This document shows, piece after piece, positions 1-6,779 of a DNA stretch of 12,960 bases. The number at the start of each line of letters is the position of its first letter. Position 1 is the first letter of the stretch. The stretch lies in NCBI GenBank assembly GCA_963542625.1, contig CAUTXO010000045.1:1-12960 (forward strand). Direction: 5' to 3'. The notes beneath the pieces are model-generated. The model was not told where the DNA came from. It ran no database searches and was given only the letters and a program-made list of their open reading frames with translations. The DNA is from CAUTXO01 sp963542625 (GTDB taxonomy: Bacteria > Campylobacterota > Campylobacteria > Campylobacterales > SZUA-545). The translations under genes and the position numbers were made by a program.

Positions 1-55
1 GGTGGTTTATGGTGGTTTATGGTGGTTTATGGTGGTTTATGGTGGTTTATGGTGG
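1..55. repeat. 10-bp tandem repeat (GGTGGTTTAT), five copies plus a partial
   Basis: Five identical head-to-tail copies of GGTGGTTTAT fill 1-50 and a GGTGG partial copy ends at 55. The window begins inside the array, so the true copy number is unknown. The unit is not a multiple of three, so a gain or loss of one copy would shift any frame crossing it. All plus-strand frames are open through the array but stop within about 60 bases after it. The paired GG runs could in principle form a two-tetrad G-quadruplex; that is only an inference. Confidence 0.95.
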
Positions 56-113
56 CGTGGCTAGGCTCAAGATCTTAGCGCCAGATCCACTACGTTTTGC
101 GGCGATGTAAGCG

Positions 114-186
114 GTTTGGATCTTAGATCTTTGCCGTTTTGAGCGCTGGTGCAAACTTTGGGGCGTAAGATCTAAAACCCCGCGCG
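114..186. repeat. 73-bp direct repeat, copy 1
   Basis: This segment is identical base for base to 386-458, 272 bp downstream. Each copy carries GGATCTTAGATCT near its left end and AAGATCTAAAACCCC near its right end, so it is bounded by the same GATC-type motif that fills the other intergenic regions. It contains no open frame and no transposase signature. Confidence 0.95.
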
Positions 187-385
187 TGTAACGCTGACGC
201 TAAAAACGCGAGCGCAGAGTAAAAACACGGCAAGCACAAGCGCAGGTCAATACCAAGATCCAAGCACACAGCAAAAACATACAGAAGCGCTAGGACAAAA
301 CCACAGCAAAAGTAAAGGCGCGTGGCAAAATTCAAAACACAAGCGCAAGATCTAAACACAAGATCTACCCACAATGGCGGTTTGA

Positions 386-458
386 GTTTGGATCTTAGAT
401 CTTTGCCGTTTTGAGCGCTGGTGCAAACTTTGGGGCGTAAGATCTAAAACCCCGCGCG
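386..458. repeat. 73-bp direct repeat, copy 2
   Basis: Perfect second copy of 114-186. Its right edge runs into the CG-rich palindrome at 451-462, which copy 1 lacks because it diverges at the base after CGCGCG. Confidence 0.95.
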
Positions 459-463
459 CGGGT
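442..463 (-). terminator. Possible terminator of the iron-uptake operon
   Basis: Read on the minus strand downstream of the ATPase stop codon, the self-complementary CCCGCGCGCGGG is followed by GTTTTAG. A GC-only stem with a short U run resembles a weak intrinsic terminator. The loop would be only about four bases and the stem four to five pairs, so this is tentative. It is the only terminator-like element between the operon and the window's left edge. Confidence 0.3.
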
Positions 464-492
464 GCTTGATTTGCCGTAAGTTTTTGGATTTG

Positions 493-1365
493 CTAGCGTT
501 TGACAAGCAGGCGCGCTTTGGCGTTGCAAGAAACTTGCAAGAAGTCTGTTTGTAGGCTCGTTTTTAGCACGCTAGGGCTAAGCATTTGTTCTGCCGTGCC
601 GAATAAATAGCCACTTGTGTTTGGGGCGCTTGGGTCTTGAGCGTGCGTGTTTTGCGTGCGCTCATCTTGCCCGCCTTGCCCGCCTTGCCTGCACCGCTCA
701 TCTTGCCCGTCTTGTCCGCCCTGCGCGACGCCTAAAATTAACACGCTATCCGCAAGTCCTAACAGGCTATCAGGGTCGTGAGAGCTTAAAATCACCGCCG
801 TTTGCTTTTTGTTTATAGCCTTTATTGCCCTAAAGATCTTGTCTTGGTAGTGCAAATCCAAATGCGCGCTAGGCTCGTCTAGCACTAAGATCTTAGCCCC
901 CGCTACCACCCCGCGCGCAATTCTTACTAGCTGCATTTGCCCGCCGCTTAGCTCCTTTATGCGCCGCCTTGCAAGCGCTCCCGCGCCCACCGCTTCTAGT
1001 GCTGCTAGCGCCAGCGCCTCGTCTTGCCTTGATGGCGCGCCAAAAAGCCCCACGTGCGCGGTGCGGCCCATCAGCACAAAGTCCGTTACGGCTAGGTCAA
1101 ATGGGTAATGCTCGCTTTGCGGCACGTAGGCTAGGGTGCGCCCACGCTCGCGCGGCGTCATTGCGCTTAGATCCTTGCCACAAAGCAAAACGCGCCCGCT
1201 TTTTGGCTTTTTTGCCCCACAAATTAGCTCTAAGCAAGTGCTTTTGCCCGCGCCATTTACGCCTAAGATCCCAAGCGTCATCCCCGCCGCAAGCGAAAAA
1301 TCCAGCCCGCTAAAAACCGCCCTTTTGCCGTAAGAAAAGCTAAGATCCTTCGCCTCTAAGACCAT
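493..1365 (-). CDS. ABC transporter ATP-binding protein, iron-chelate type (FecE/FepC family)
   Basis: This is the cytoplasmic ATPase that powers uptake of an iron chelate or similar metallophore with the adjacent permease and binding protein. The 290-residue product has all nucleotide-binding motifs: Walker A GVNGAGKST (35-43), Q-loop glutamine 83, signature LSGGQ (139-143), Walker B ILVLDEP (159-165) and the switch histidine 196. The start is the ATG at 1365. It lies inside the end of the permease gene (10-base overlap), so the two are probably translationally coupled. Residues about 214-249 are a low-complexity run rich in Gly, Gln, Asp and Glu that typical family members lack. At DNA level it is an imperfect 36-bp tandem duplication (659-730). 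The insert lies after the H-loop, so catalysis is probably unaffected. It is the last gene of the minus-strand operon. Confidence 0.93.
   Translation of the reverse strand: MVLEAKDLSFSYGKRAVFSGLDFSLAAGMTLGILGVNGAGKSTCLELICGAKKPKSGRVLLCGKDLSAMTPRERGRTLAYVPQSEHYPFDLAVTDFVLMGRTAHVGLFGAPSRQDEALALAALEAVGAGALARRRIKELSGGQMQLVRIARGVVAGAKILVLDEPSAHLDLHYQDKIFRAIKAINKKQTAVILSSHDPDSLLGLADSVLILGVAQGGQDGQDERCRQGGQGGQDERTQNTHAQDPSAPNTSGYLFGTAEQMLSPSVLKTSLQTDFLQVSCNAKARLLVKR
659..730. repeat. Imperfect 36-bp tandem repeat inside the ATPase gene
   Basis: Two adjacent units begin CGCTCATCTTGCCCG at 659 and 695. They are similar over about 30 bases, with a few C/T differences, and then diverge. The period of 36 keeps the frame and encodes the repeated GGQDGQDER / GGQGGQDER segment. 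It looks like an in-frame expansion within a surface-exposed linker. Confidence 0.85.
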
Positions 1366-2342
1366 TCTTTGCCCTTTTTTAGTATCAAAATGCCAACGAG
1401 CGGCGCGCCTATTAGGCTTGTTAGAATGCTAAGCGGAATTTCTACGCTTGAAAGGCTTCTAGCTAGGGTATCCACCCAGATCATATAGATCCCGCCGATG
1501 AAAATAGACGCGGGGATGAGCCCCTTTGTGTTCGCGCCAAAAAGCATTCGCGCAATGTGCGGCACAAGTAGCCCCACCCAGCCGATGATCCCGCAAAACG
1601 CCACCGCCGAGCTTGTCGCAAGCGTGCTTAGCACAATCACCAAGGCGCCTAGAAGTCGCACGCGCTCGCCCAGATAAAAGCCCTGCCTGCCAAGCGCTAG
1701 AATGTTTATTTTCCACCTAATTGCCAAAAGCCCTAGCATTCCAAAGCCACTAAGCGCGGCAAGCGGCGCAAGATCTTCCCACTTTATAAGCGCTAGGCTT
1801 CCCATCAGCCAATAAACAATCGCGGGGAGCTTATCCATTGGGTCGGCTAGGTATTTAAGCCCCGCTAGCGCCGCGCTAAAACTAGCGCCCACGATGAGCC
1901 CTGAGAGCACCATCATTAGGTTAGATCTTTTATTCGCCACGCTTCCTAGGGCCCAAGAAAGCGCCGCGGCTAAGAGCCCAAAGCCAAAGGCGCTCGCCTG
2001 CGTTAGTGCGCTAGATCCAAAGAGCAAAATGCCAAGCGCCGCGCCAAAGCCGCTAGCCCCCGCCACGCCTAGCACGTTGGGGCTAACAAGCGGGTTTGCA
2101 AACATATTCTGCAGCGCCGCTCCGCTTACACCAAGTGCCGCGCCTACCAAAAACGCGGCGATTATCCTAGGCAAGCGCAGGTCAAAAATAACCGTGCGCG
2201 CCGCAGGGGGCAAATCTTGCCCAAAACTAGCGGCAAAAATATCCGCAAAGCTCACGTCAAAACGCCCGATTTTTAAACTAGCCAGCACGCTTAGCGCCAA
2301 TGCCAAAGCGCCAAGCGCCCAGATCCACACTCGCTTACTCAC
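1356..2342 (-). CDS. FecCD/BtuC-family ABC transporter permease
   Basis: Integral inner-membrane permease of the iron-chelate uptake system. The 328-residue product is strongly hydrophobic, with multiple transmembrane helices as in FecCD/BtuC proteins. Family signatures visible are RLPR (56-59), the small-residue helix around 60-78 followed by QNMFANPLVSPNVLGVAGASG (78-98), the GIIGWVGLLVPHIAR segment (251-265) that contacts the ATPase, and a C-terminal EIPLSILTSLIGAPL stretch (301-315). Only one permease gene is present, so the transporter presumably uses a homodimer. The start is a GTG at 2342 that overlaps the end of the binding-protein gene by eight bases. No other substrate clue is available from this gene alone. 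Confidence 0.93.
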   Translation of the reverse strand: MSKRVWIWALGALALALSVLASLKIGRFDVSFADIFAASFGQDLPPAARTVIFDLRLPRIIAAFLVGAALGVSGAALQNMFANPLVSPNVLGVAGASGFGAALGILLFGSSALTQASAFGFGLLAAALSWALGSVANKRSNLMMVLSGLIVGASFSAALAGLKYLADPMDKLPAIVYWLMGSLALIKWEDLAPLAALSGFGMLGLLAIRWKINILALGRQGFYLGERVRLLGALVIVLSTLATSSAVAFCGIIGWVGLLVPHIARMLFGANTKGLIPASIFIGGIYMIWVDTLARSLSSVEIPLSILTSLIGAPLVGILILKKGKEWS

Positions 2343-3339
2343 GCCCTAAGATCCCATCTATTTGTGCGGGGCTTAGCGTGTAGCCGTATAAAAACTCATA
2401 GGCGGTTTTTAGTTGCTCGCGCAAAGGCTTTGCTTGCAAAGGCCCACCACGCCCGCTGAATTTCTCAAAAAGCCAAAGCCACGCAAGCGGCGCTTCTTGC
2501 GATGGCGGATCCCACCTAACCGCGCCCAGCGGCATTTTATACACCGCTCGGGTTTTCACAGCCGCCACACCAGCAAACGCGCGCGCCTTATACACTTCTT
2601 GCGGGGTAAGATCTTCTTCAAAGTTATTTAGCAAAATAATTTCAGGGTCAAAAAGCAAGATTTCCTCCGCGCTTAGCTGCTTAAAACCGCTAAAGCCGCT
2701 TATGTTTTTGCCGCCTGCTAGGGCGATTGAATACTGATTAAACGTGCCTTCTCCCGCTGCCGTTAGGCTTCTATAGCGCAGAAAATACAAAACGCGCGGG
2801 GGCTTTTTAAACTCTCCCCTTGCCTTTGCTAGCTGCGCTTTCACGCGCTCCCGCCACGCCACAAACTCCGCCGTGCGCCGCTCCTTACCATAGGCTTTGC
2901 CGATAATTCTTAGCCAATTTAGCACGTTTTTCTCATCGCCGTATTTAATTAGCAGTGTTTTTATGCGCGCGGCTTCTAGCGGCTTTACAAACTTCTCGCC
3001 CAAATGCCCCCACTGGATAGTCAGATCCGCGCCTAGCTTTAAGATCTCCTCTACGTTTGGAAAAAAATCGTTGCCGATTGCCTTTGTGCTTAGATCCCGC
3101 ACGCTAGGGAAGATCTGCTCTAAAACCTTGCCCGTCATCGCCTTTTTGGCGCTTGGATGAATGGCTACTAGGCGGCTTGTGTTTTTGTCTATGGCGATGG
3201 ATAAGCTAGCTAGTGGGATTGGTATGGCAACGACCCTTTGCGCGGGGTGGGCAAGCTCTACGCTGCGGTTTGCTTCGTCTTGGATCTGGAGCGCTATGCT
3301 AAGCCTAAGCGCCAAAAGTAGTATTAATACGTGCTTCAT
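2335..3339 (-). CDS. Periplasmic substrate-binding protein of the iron-chelate ABC transporter (PeripBP_2 / TroA-like)
   Basis: The 334-residue protein has an N-terminal hydrophobic stretch (about 1-18) consistent with Sec export and no lipobox cysteine, so it is probably soluble in the periplasm. Typical family elements are AHPAQRVVAI near 30-39, FPNVEEILKLGADLTI (93-108), which matches the 'position x is a liability' strand-turn of this fold, and a long linking helix around 140-175. A later FDPEIILLNN segment precedes the C-terminal lobe. The ATG at 3339 overlaps the previous gene's TGA as ATGA, and AAGGA sits about six bases upstream. It should deliver the ligand from the TonB-dependent receptor to the permease. 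The ligand (siderophore, haem, cobalamin or nickel chelate) cannot be read from sequence; iron chelate is favoured by the PchR-type regulator next to the operon. Confidence 0.85.
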   Translation of the reverse strand: MKHVLILLLALRLSIALQIQDEANRSVELAHPAQRVVAIPIPLASLSIAIDKNTSRLVAIHPSAKKAMTGKVLEQIFPSVRDLSTKAIGNDFFPNVEEILKLGADLTIQWGHLGEKFVKPLEAARIKTLLIKYGDEKNVLNWLRIIGKAYGKERRTAEFVAWRERVKAQLAKARGEFKKPPRVLYFLRYRSLTAAGEGTFNQYSIALAGGKNISGFSGFKQLSAEEILLFDPEIILLNNFEEDLTPQEVYKARAFAGVAAVKTRAVYKMPLGAVRWDPPSQEAPLAWLWLFEKFSGRGGPLQAKPLREQLKTAYEFLYGYTLSPAQIDGILGRE

Positions 3340-3944
3340 TCGATGTCCTTTGTTAAAAATTCAAGCAGGGCGCGCAAAAGTTTCGTGGCGTTTGGCATAA
3401 AAAAACTCCCGTGATGGTAGAAGGGATCTAAGCTCGTTAGTATAAGCCGCCCGCCGCCAAAGCCATTACAGTCAAAGAACACGCTTTCTCCCGTGCCTTC
3501 GTGCGCGATGATATTTTGCGCCCCGCGTGGGAGCTCATAGCCGCCGTGATAATGCCAAAGGCAGTTTTCAAAGCGCTCGTATTTAAAAAGCCCGTAATCT
3601 GGCGCGTGGCATTTAAGATCTATGCGCGCGCGCTCATCCAGCCACCACCAGTAATTAAAGGGCAATTTAACCGCCTTTATGCCATCAAGCCAGCGCTCAG
3701 GGGCATTTCTACCGCCCACAAAAAGCACGCCGCCCCGCGCTAGGAATTGCGTAAAAATTTCTTTTTTTGCCATCAATTGCTCTAGCGAGCTAGCGCAGGG
3801 GATAATTAGCACGCGCACACCTTCAAGATCTTGCGCGCTTAGGCGCGGCAGGTAAATAACGCGGTGAAAATACGGGGCGAAAACGCCGTGTAAAGAGACG
3901 ATGTGATAGCCCGTGCCGCTATCTAGCACGGCTAGCTTATTCAT
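3336..3944 (-). CDS. Conserved-looking protein of unknown function in the iron operon (second of a tandem pair)
   Basis: I do not recognise a named family. The 202-residue protein has no signal peptide or membrane helix and alternates beta strands with helices: VRVLIIP (43-49), FLARGGVLFVGGRN (67-80), GGRLILTSLDP (164-174), and a final helix. The pattern of a predicted strand, then FxxFLxxGGxxFxxG, then a late GGGRxxxxS strand, recalls class I glutamine-amidotransferase-like (ThuA-like) folds, but I see no convincing Cys-His catalytic pair in register. It shares the same layout with the upstream gene product (3937-4590), including QDL, F..FL..GG..F..G and the C-terminal G.GR segment, so the two look like old tandem paralogues. 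It contains an unusual aromatic and histidine-rich middle (YWWWLDE at 99-105, LWHYHGGYE at 129-137). Eight-base overlap upstream and ATGA overlap downstream place it firmly in the operon. Confidence 0.75.
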   Translation of the reverse strand: MNKLAVLDSGTGYHIVSLHGVFAPYFHRVIYLPRLSAQDLEGVRVLIIPCASSLEQLMAKKEIFTQFLARGGVLFVGGRNAPERWLDGIKAVKLPFNYWWWLDERARIDLKCHAPDYGLFKYERFENCLWHYHGGYELPRGAQNIIAHEGTGESVFFDCNGFGGGRLILTSLDPFYHHGSFFMPNATKLLRALLEFLTKDIE

Positions 3945-4590
3945 TGCCCGCCAACCAATTTGTGATGTTTCTTAGGGCTTGCAAATTATTGCGCGGGCTA
4001 GAAGCGCAGGTGTAGGGCTCGTTGCCCGAATGCACGAAGATCCGCCCCGCGCCAATTTCAAGCTCCCAGTCGGTTACAAGCTCGGCGTTTTTAATTGCCG
4101 CCACCGCGCGCGCGGCGCGTGGCATAGGGTTTGCCCCACGCGCAAAAAACCCCGCCACGCCGCGGCGTTTGTAATACGTTTGCATATCCAGCCCGCTATA
4201 AATTGCGTGATTTTCTAATAGGCTAGGGCGAAAATCGGGCAGCTTTATATTTGCTAGCGGCTCGTAGATCCTAAGGGCGGGCAGGAATTTTCTAAAAATA
4301 TGCCCGCTAAAAAATATGCGCCCGCCTTGCCGTAAAAAGCTCTCAAAGCGCTCAGAAAGGCTCTCTAGCAAGTATTGGTCGCTATAAAGTGTGAGAATTA
4401 GCCCGCTAAAGCGCCCTAGATCTTGCGCGGGCAGCTCGTATTGGCTAAGCGCGCAGATCTTAGCGCGCAGGGGTTCGTCATTACGCCAAAGATCTGCTTG
4501 CGCCGCGTCTGCTAGGGCGAATAAGATCTTAGCTTCGGTGTTTGCGCCCGTTTTTGCCGCCGCGCCCGCGCTTGCCACCACCGCTCCCAC
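3937..4590 (-). CDS. Protein of unknown function in the iron operon (first of a tandem pair)
   Basis: Not recognised by name. The start is a GTG at 4590 immediately after the receptor's TAA. A strong AAGGAG lies six bases upstream inside the end of the receptor gene, so this start is well supported. The 217-residue product begins with an alanine-rich segment (1-20) that is not clearly a signal peptide. A probable Rossmann-like alpha/beta body follows: AKILFALADAA (20-30), FSGLILTLYS (61-70), FLRQGGRIFFSG (85-96), IYEPLANIKLP (108-118), and GAGRIFVHSGNEP (180-192) before a C-terminal helix. It shares architecture with the next gene product. Location between receptor and binding protein suggests a job in handling the ligand (for example a cytoplasmic or periplasmic modifying or releasing step), but this is inference. 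Confidence 0.75.
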   Translation of the reverse strand: MGAVVASAGAAAKTGANTEAKILFALADAAQADLWRNDEPLRAKICALSQYELPAQDLGRFSGLILTLYSDQYLLESLSERFESFLRQGGRIFFSGHIFRKFLPALRIYEPLANIKLPDFRPSLLENHAIYSGLDMQTYYKRRGVAGFFARGANPMPRAARAVAAIKNAELVTDWELEIGAGRIFVHSGNEPYTCASSPRNNLQALRNITNWLAGNE

Positions 4591-6684
4591 TTAAAACTCC
4601 TTCGTAAGGGCGATTTTAAAATTTCTACCAGGTAGCAAAAGCGGGTTTGTTTTATTCACTGCGTGCTTGATACTTTGGGGCGTAACAGGCGAGCTAGCGG
4701 CTTTGTTTAGGATGTTTTCAAGTCCTGCTGTAACGTTTAGCCCCGCCCTTGCAAACTTAAAACCGCCGTAAAAATTAAAAAGTGCCGCGCCACTTTGGCG
4801 TCTCTCTAGGCTCTCATCAAAGCGCGTTTTATCCGCCCAAAATGAGCTAGTAAGCTCCAAAAACGCCGCGTCGCTAGGCAGGTATTTTAGGCTAACAAAA
4901 CCATTTAGCGGCATAATTTGCGGCAGGGTTTTGCCTGTGCTTTCGTTCTTGCCTTCGATATACGCCAAATTCGCGCGCAGCAAAAAGGCATTGCTAAAAT
5001 CCGCCCTTAGCTCGTATTCAAGCCCACGCACGCTCGCCTTTTGCGCGTTTGTTAGCACTTTGGCGTCGTGTCCTTCGTGCTTGGTTTTTTTCGTGATGAT
5101 GAGATCTTTGTAGTGGCTAATAAAGCCCGTTAGCTCAGATCTAAGCCCGCCAAAACTAAGGCGCAAGCCCAACTCGTGCGTTATGCCGCTTTCTGGCTTT
5201 AGATCTTTTGCAGGCAGGGTAAAATCCGTGCTAACGCCAATTCCCACCGCCGCAAGTTCCGTCGTCGATGGCGCTCTAAAAGAGGTGTTTGTATTTTGCA
5301 CTATTTCTAAAAACTCCGCCGCCCTAAAGCTAGCGCCAAAGCCACCTGTGAGCTGTTTATTCACAAGGCTTTCGTTTGATTTAAACAGCGCGCGCATTTG
5401 TGCGTCTTGGATAAAATCCGCGTCAAGGCTTGTTTTGAAGTAGTCATAGCGCAAAGATCCAAGCAGCTTTAGCGGGTCTATGGGCTCGCCGCTAGCTAGG
5501 GCAAAAACGCCGATGTTAAATTGCTTTGTCAGCGGGTTTTGCTGCACTTTTGCGCCGCCTTTTTTGCTTAATTTTGAGCCTTCGCGCCTTTCGTTATACC
5601 AATCAAGCCCCAGCTCTAGGCGGCTAGCCGCGCTAAGATCTTGCGCGCTGATGGCGTGCCCGCCCCACACAATTGGCCCTTCGACGTAATTATCCACAAA
5701 AACGCTTGGATTGTTTAGGTTTGGTATGACCTTAATGTGCGTTGAGAGCTCGCGGCGATAAACGGAGAGATCCAAAAGCGCCCCGCCAAGCGGCTTGCCC
5801 TTGTAATTTAAATTGACGTATTTCTCTTGCATAGGCATTTCCTTCATCACACGCCGCAGCGCACCCGCGCGCTCATCGCCCGCTCCCGGCGCGCCAAATT
5901 GCCCGCCCGCGCGCCCTCTATTCACTTCTGTATGCTTAGCAAGCACGCCAATTCTCCCACCAAGCGCCCTTACACCAAAGTTAAGATCTAGCCCCTTGTG
6001 CGTGTAGTTTGAGTTTGGAATTTCTCCGCTAGCGGATGTGTAATTGCCCGCGCGCTTGTGTGAGAGCCCAAGCAGCAGATCCACGCCCGCCCCCGCGCCG
6101 CCTAGCTCTAAGCGGTTGCCAAAGCCATTGCCCGAGCTTTGGTATTGGATCTTATAAAGCCCGCTTGGTTTAAAGCTAGCCGCGCTCGCGTCTCCAGCGG
6201 CTTGCTTGGTGATGATATTGACAATGCCACCAAAGGAGTCCGTGCCATAAAGCGAGGACGCCGCGCCTTTTATAATCTCCACTCTTTCTATGGCGTCTGC
6301 GTCAAAAAGCATATATTCAATCGTGTTTCTGCCGCGGAAACGGTCGCCGTTTATAAAAAGCGGCGCGCGAAAATTTTGCGTGCTAAAGCCGCGAAGCACG
6401 AGCTGGCCGCTGTTTGCACCATCGGGAGCAAAGGAAACGCCCGCTTCTTCACTAAGTAGCGCCACTAGGTTTTGCGCGTTTCTTGCGCCTAGATCTTCTT
6501 GCGTAACGATAGACACAGATCTTGGGCTACCCGCGCTTTCTATTCTTGCTGTGCTAACTTCTATTTTTTGAAGTTTTGCGCTCTCGCCGCGCGCTTTTTG
6601 TGCGGAGGCTTTTTGCACGGAGGCTTCTTGCGCGCTTGCAAGACCAAAGCAAAAGGCAAACAAGACTATTAAAGGTTTTTTCAT
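4591..6684 (-). CDS. TonB-dependent outer-membrane receptor (siderophore/iron-chelate type)
   Basis: Outer-membrane gated beta-barrel that imports a chelate using TonB energy. I place the start at the ATG at 6684 (697 residues): GGAG lies six bases upstream, whereas the in-frame ATG at 6696 has no ribosome binding site. Residues 1-18 form a signal peptide with likely cleavage after ASA (16-18). A TonB-box-like KIEVST (40-45) is followed by the plug domain (about 45-162) with LVLRGF (96-101), RVEIIKGAASSLYGTDSFGG (134-153) and VNIITK (155-160). The rest is a 22-strand-type barrel ending in a terminal phenylalanine, as expected for outer-membrane insertion. The stretch between signal peptide and TonB box is a short Ala/Gln/Lys-rich repeat (ASVQKASAQKA). 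It heads the operon and faces the AraC regulator. The substrate is not determined by sequence. Confidence 0.93.
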   Translation of the reverse strand: MKKPLIVLFAFCFGLASAQEASVQKASAQKARGESAKLQKIEVSTARIESAGSPRSVSIVTQEDLGARNAQNLVALLSEEAGVSFAPDGANSGQLVLRGFSTQNFRAPLFINGDRFRGRNTIEYMLFDADAIERVEIIKGAASSLYGTDSFGGIVNIITKQAAGDASAASFKPSGLYKIQYQSSGNGFGNRLELGGAGAGVDLLLGLSHKRAGNYTSASGEIPNSNYTHKGLDLNFGVRALGGRIGVLAKHTEVNRGRAGGQFGAPGAGDERAGALRRVMKEMPMQEKYVNLNYKGKPLGGALLDLSVYRRELSTHIKVIPNLNNPSVFVDNYVEGPIVWGGHAISAQDLSAASRLELGLDWYNERREGSKLSKKGGAKVQQNPLTKQFNIGVFALASGEPIDPLKLLGSLRYDYFKTSLDADFIQDAQMRALFKSNESLVNKQLTGGFGASFRAAEFLEIVQNTNTSFRAPSTTELAAVGIGVSTDFTLPAKDLKPESGITHELGLRLSFGGLRSELTGFISHYKDLIITKKTKHEGHDAKVLTNAQKASVRGLEYELRADFSNAFLLRANLAYIEGKNESTGKTLPQIMPLNGFVSLKYLPSDAAFLELTSSFWADKTRFDESLERRQSGAALFNFYGGFKFARAGLNVTAGLENILNKAASSPVTPQSIKHAVNKTNPLLLPGRNFKIALTKEF

Positions 6685-6704
6685 CGAATGCTCCATAAAG
6701 AAAA

Positions 6705-6741
6705 TGCGTATATAATATCAATCTTTGCTAATTAGTATCAA
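6705..6741 (-). promoter_or_regulatory. Candidate sigma70-type promoter of the receptor operon
   Basis: On the minus strand, TTGATA (plus coordinates 6736-6741) and TATTAT (6712-6717) are separated by 18 bases, a good match to a housekeeping promoter. Transcription would start near 6705, giving a leader of about 20 bases before the start codon at 6684. The -35 element lies within the second 20-bp repeat and the -10 within the first, so a regulator bound there would directly control polymerase. Confidence 0.5.
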
Positions 6742-6772
6742 TACACTAAAAGTAGTATTTTTTACACTAAGG
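6713..6772. promoter_or_regulatory. Three direct repeats at 20-bp period, candidate AraC/PchR operator
   Basis: Aligned units are TAATATCAATCTTTGCTAAT (6713-6732), TAGTATCAATACACTAAAAG (6733-6752) and TAGTATTTTTTACACTAAGG (6753-6772). Units 1 and 2 share TA(A/G)TATCAAT; units 2 and 3 share TAGTAT and ACACTAA. The spacing is exactly two helical turns, so the same face of DNA is presented three times, as expected for AraC-family proteins that bind direct repeats. The third unit abuts the regulator's own Shine-Dalgarno sequence, which suggests autoregulation. The link to this particular regulator is inferred from position. Confidence 0.6.
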
Positions 6773-6779
6773 AGGATCT

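Larger units (their letters stand above)
56..492. other. Non-coding region with GATC motifs and a long direct repeat
   Basis: I find no convincing gene here. The region has 11 GATC sites in 437 bases, mostly as AGATCT or GGATCT, and the 73-bp direct repeat listed separately. Between the two copies (about 187-375) the plus strand is strikingly poor in T and rich in A and C. A minus-strand frame at 123-374 exists only from a TTG with no ribosome binding site, and its hydrophobic translation is what T-poor DNA gives on the complement. The end near 450-462 may hold the terminator of the minus-strand operon. Confidence 0.7.

Noticed and set aside
1..55. CRISPR array
   Set aside because: The units are 10 bp and contiguous with no spacers, so it is a simple tandem repeat.
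123..374. Minus-strand open frame of 83 codons with hydrophobic translation
   Set aside because: TTG start without a ribosome binding site. It lies between direct repeats, and the hydrophobic bias is explained by the T-poor complementary strand.
6685..6696. Upstream ATG at 6696 as start of the TonB-dependent receptor
   Set aside because: No Shine-Dalgarno sequence in front of it. The ATG at 6684 has GGAG at six bases and gives a normal signal peptide starting MKK.
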